From the NCBI RefSeq assembly GCF_000170795.1, contig NZ_ABCM01000011.1, positions 62,001-126,000 of the forward strand: a stretch of 64,000 bases of DNA, written 5' to 3'. A program made the position numbers and the translations under genes. This document shows positions 61,614-64,000 of the stretch, piece after piece. Every line of letters begins with the position of its first letter. Within the stretch, counting starts at the first letter, position 1. Origin of the DNA: Pedobacter sp. BAL39 (GTDB taxonomy: Bacteria > Bacteroidota > Bacteroidia > Sphingobacteriales > Sphingobacteriaceae). Under the pieces are notes generated by a model. It was not told where the DNA came from. It searched no databases and saw only the letters and a list, made by a program, of their open reading frames with translations.

Positions 61614-62993
61614 ATGAAAAAAAGCATATACCTACTCAGCACCATTCTTCTCATTGCCATCTGCAGCAGTTCCTGCAAAAAGCTGATCACGGCGCCTCTG
61701 CCCAACAACCTCCTGGTTTCGTCTACGGTATTCCTCGACTCTGCCACGGCACAATCCACCATCAACGGTTTGTATAGCAAGTTTTACAATGGATTTATGG
61801 GCGGTAGCGGTTATTACAGTTACAACATTACGCTGCATCCCGCAAGGCTGGCAGATGAACTTTATGCCGTGGCAAGCACTGCTGATGCATTCAACAACAA
61901 CAGTTTGCTGTCGACCAATACGGATGTTGAAGCCCTTTGGAACGACTCTTATTCGGTCATCTATGCAGCGAACAGCATCATGAAGGGCGCACAAAATTCA
62001 ACGGCAATCTCTTCGCGATTAAAACAACAGCTCAGCAGCGAAGCGAAGTTCATCCGTGCAGCCTGTTATTTTTACCTCGTCAATTATTTCGGCGATGTAC
62101 CACTCGTCACCACGACCGATGTGTCGGTGAGCAGTACGATGCCACGAACACCTGCCGCTGAGGTCTACAGTCAGATCGTGGCAGACCTTTCGGAAGGCAG
62201 CAGCACGCTTGCGACAGACTATTCCTGGTCACAGGGCAGTCGCACCCGGGCAAACAAATGGGCCGCAGAAGCAATGCTGGCCAGGGTATACTTATATATG
62301 GGCAAATGGCTGGAAGCAGAAGCCGCAGCAACCAAGGTCATCACTCAGGACGGAATGTATGGTGTAATTACTGAGGACCTCCAACAGGTATTCCTGAAAG
62401 ACAGCAGGGAAACGGTACTTGCTTTTTATACGAATTTCAATGGATACCCTTATCAGACCGTTCATACGCAACTGACGGAAAACATACTGCCCAACTTTGC
62501 CCTGCGCAAGACATTGCTCGATGCATTTGAGCCTGGGGACATCAGGCCATCGAAATGGATCAGCAGCATCAGCCACAACGGACTGAGCTACAGTTACCCT
62601 TCGAAATATAAAAGTTCCGGCAATAGTGAGGAGTACCAGATCTTCATGCGTTTGTCGGAGCTGATGCTGATCCGTGCCGAAGCCAGGGCCTACCAAAGCA
62701 ATTTCAGCGGGGCGAAGCTGGACCTGGATGTGATTCGTGGGAAATCCGGACTTGGCGCCACAACCGCAAATGACCTGGCTTCATTTAAAACCGCACTGGA
62801 ACATGAACGTCAGACAGAGCTTTTTCTGGAATGGGGAGACCGTTGGCTGAACCTGAAAAGGACTGCTCGTGCAGATGCGGTACTGAAGCCGCTGAAACAG
62901 GCTTCATGGCAACCGACAGATGTGCTGTATCCGATTCCGCTTCAGGCAACCAGCACCAACGGAAACCTGAAACAAAATCCGGGATACAACTAG
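61614..62993 (+). CDS. SusD/RagB-family nutrient-binding lipoprotein
   Basis: The 459-residue product has a lipoprotein signal ending AICSSSC (Cys about residue 21) and TPR-rich SusD structure: an early WNDSYSVIYAANSIM, LRAACYFYLVNYFGDVP, MRLSELMLIRAEARA and a C-terminal ERQTELFLEWGDRWLNLKRT plus YPIPLQATSTNGNLKQNPGY. It caps the SusC barrel at the cell surface and binds substrate. It starts 11 bp after susC, so the two form one unit. Relative to classical SusD (~550 aa) it is somewhat short. Confidence 0.95.
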   Translation: MKKSIYLLSTILLIAICSSSCKKLITAPLPNNLLVSSTVFLDSATAQSTINGLYSKFYNGFMGGSGYYSYNITLHPARLADELYAVASTADAFNNNSLLSTNTDVEALWNDSYSVIYAANSIMKGAQNSTAISSRLKQQLSSEAKFIRAACYFYLVNYFGDVPLVTTTDVSVSSTMPRTPAAEVYSQIVADLSEGSSTLATDYSWSQGSRTRANKWAAEAMLARVYLYMGKWLEAEAAATKVITQDGMYGVITEDLQQVFLKDSRETVLAFYTNFNGYPYQTVHTQLTENILPNFALRKTLLDAFEPGDIRPSKWISSISHNGLSYSYPSKYKSSGNSEEYQIFMRLSELMLIRAEARAYQSNFSGAKLDLDVIRGKSGLGATTANDLASFKTALEHERQTELFLEWGDRWLNLKRTARADAVLKPLKQASWQPTDVLYPIPLQATSTNGNLKQNPGYN

Positions 62994-63001
62994 AAATTTA
63001 A

Positions 63002-63027
63002 CAGCAGCAATCCTAGAATTGCTGCTG
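63002..63027 (+). terminator. hairpin after susD
   Basis: A 10-bp perfect stem (63002-63011 with 63018-63027, 6-nt loop) lies 8 bp past the susD stop. The 3' sequence is only weakly T-rich (CTTCTTC), so it is a moderate terminator candidate. Confidence 0.5.
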
Positions 63028-63203
63028 CTTCTTCAAAATACAGGGTTTTAGGTGGGGGCCATTTTAAGCTTTAGTACGTTGATTATTTCTATATTAGCAT
63101 CAGTACAGATGGCCTGAAGCGGTGTTTATTTTCTTTAAACGTTGCATCAAGTCAACAGCCAATGGAACCAAACAATTGGCGATGAAATCTGCTTATACAT
63201 GAT

Positions 63204-63893
63204 ATGAAAATAACACTCCTAAATTGCCTGCTCCTTTTTTGCTTGTCCGCCTGCAATCCCAACACACACAATGACGCCTCAGAAGGGACAAAATCCGCTG
63301 CTAAGGTCACGACTGCCGAAGGCAAATTTGACCTCCTAAAAATTAAATTTAACGAACCACTGGAAGAGACATTGAGAAATGCTGGCTTAGGGCTTTCCGA
63401 TGGTAAACCAACAGTTTCAACATTAATGGGATACGATGTATTTGTCTCCTCCTCATCTCAGCTATTGCATTTTGACGGCCAGTCGTTGGCAGGTAAAGCC
63501 GATTCCTCCGAAAATCAGGCTGTGTTACATTATACGTCAGATGGAAAAATCATCTCTGCATTTGAAGTCCAGCTTTACACAACTGAGGCGGTAAAAAAGA
63601 TCAGTACTAGCCTGGAAAAGAAATTTGGTAAAGCAACTTTTACACATGACTCTGCTAAGCATCCTGGCGTTGCGATAGATATGGACGGCAATATGATGGA
63701 CGGCCCCCGCCGGGAAATCAGATTTCAATTGTGGAAAAACAAAGACACTGGCATCTCCTACTATCTGGTTCAGCATAGCATTTCAGGCCAACTTCGGTAT
63801 GCAGAGTTCAATGCTATCAATATGAAAGATCAGGATGCGGAAAAGTGGATCAGGTTTAAAGCTTATCATATTTACGAGACATCAAAACTGTAA
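63204..63893 (+). CDS. lipoprotein of unknown family
   Basis: The 229-residue product has a lipoprotein signal ending LFCLSAC (Cys about residue 17). A soluble domain has no recognised family: EGKFDLLKIKFNEPLEETLRN, VLHYTSDGKIISAFEVQLY, and a C-terminal IRFQLWKNKDTGISYYLVQHS, WIRFKAYHIYETSK. It has no visible catalytic motif. It follows the SusD hairpin by ~180 bp on the same strand and could be a separate gene of the accessory segment. Confidence 0.65.
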   Translation: MKITLLNCLLLFCLSACNPNTHNDASEGTKSAAKVTTAEGKFDLLKIKFNEPLEETLRNAGLGLSDGKPTVSTLMGYDVFVSSSSQLLHFDGQSLAGKADSSENQAVLHYTSDGKIISAFEVQLYTTEAVKKISTSLEKKFGKATFTHDSAKHPGVAIDMDGNMMDGPRREIRFQLWKNKDTGISYYLVQHSISGQLRYAEFNAINMKDQDAEKWIRFKAYHIYETSKL

Positions 63894-64000
63894 ATGTTAT
63901 GCTCCTGCTTCCCTATACACCTCAACGGCCTTCTGTTTACTATGCAACACGTAACTGATTAGTCTGTAGTAGATTACCTACTAACCACCTATTCAACTCA

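Noticed and set aside
63897-63977. Minus-strand open stretch of 26 codons ending in YREAGA then stop
   Set aside because: It is shut off upstream by in-frame stops at 63978-63983 and is too short and unrecognised. It could be the tail of a frameshifted gene, but the window ends before this can be judged.

Overview
The window reads as a chromosomal segment of a Bacteroidota member, most likely family Sphingobacteriaceae and Pedobacter-like. The evidence is gene content: SusC/SusD with a FecI/FecR pair, PorT, the nadK-DUF6089-uppS-bamA-skp-skp-murI cluster, SelO ending in Cys-Ser-Ser, a K+-dependent-type membrane pyrophosphatase and DUF4468. Many genes are also preceded by a Bacteroidetes-type -7 element (TAnnTTTG), usually with a very short leader. 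The genus is inference from gene content and was not checked by any search.

Layout. 1-7.7 kb: the start of a DEAD-box helicase, small hypothetical genes, a YkuK-type RNase H-like protein, an amt-porin transcription unit with its own terminator, a START-like protein and a radical SAM protein that appears to start at TTG. 7.7-13.8 kb: SelO, an imperfect 24-bp tandem repeat, a dGTPase, an OmpA-type lipoprotein and an M20 dipeptidase. 13.8-19.6 kb: a GH20 hexosaminidase divergent from a DeoR-family regulator, stress-type proteins, and a 44-residue lysine-rich gene coupled to a GNAT acetyltransferase. 19.7-26.2 kb: transport genes (two APC permeases, HppA, MarC). 26.3-35.2 kb: the guaA / binding-protein lipoprotein / rsmB unit, dCMP deaminase, an MFS sugar transporter, LysE and a long PurF-like enzyme.

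35.3-43.9 kb is a tightly packed envelope-biogenesis run on the minus strand (alpha/beta hydrolase, CBS protein, NAD kinase, DUF6089, UppS, BamA, two Skp/OmpH chaperones, MurI). It supplies lipid carrier, outer-membrane insertase, periplasmic chaperones and a peptidoglycan precursor. 44-50 kb holds YqeY, an SDR enzyme and ubiE-porT on one strand. These face engB-ubiA-M3 peptidase on the other strand across a 52-bp intergenic region that appears to carry both promoters. An unusual 651-residue APC permease follows.

From about 52.1 kb to the end the segment looks accessory. It starts with a 654-bp intergenic region containing an orphan terminator, an 11-bp triplicated motif and a 13-bp inverted repeat. 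Then come an orphan lipoprotein, a DinB-like protein, an AraC regulator beside an FAD monooxygenase, and a complete FecI-FecR-SusC(STN)-SusD uptake system with no linked degradative enzyme. A last unassigned lipoprotein ends the window. I found no rRNA, tRNA, CRISPR array, insertion sequence or prophage gene. I see no clearly new defence or mobile system. The least explained material is the 24-bp repeat after selO, the 52.2-52.6 kb intergenic region, DUF6089 inside the envelope cluster, the binding-protein lipoprotein fused by overlap to guaA, and the orphan SusCD locus.
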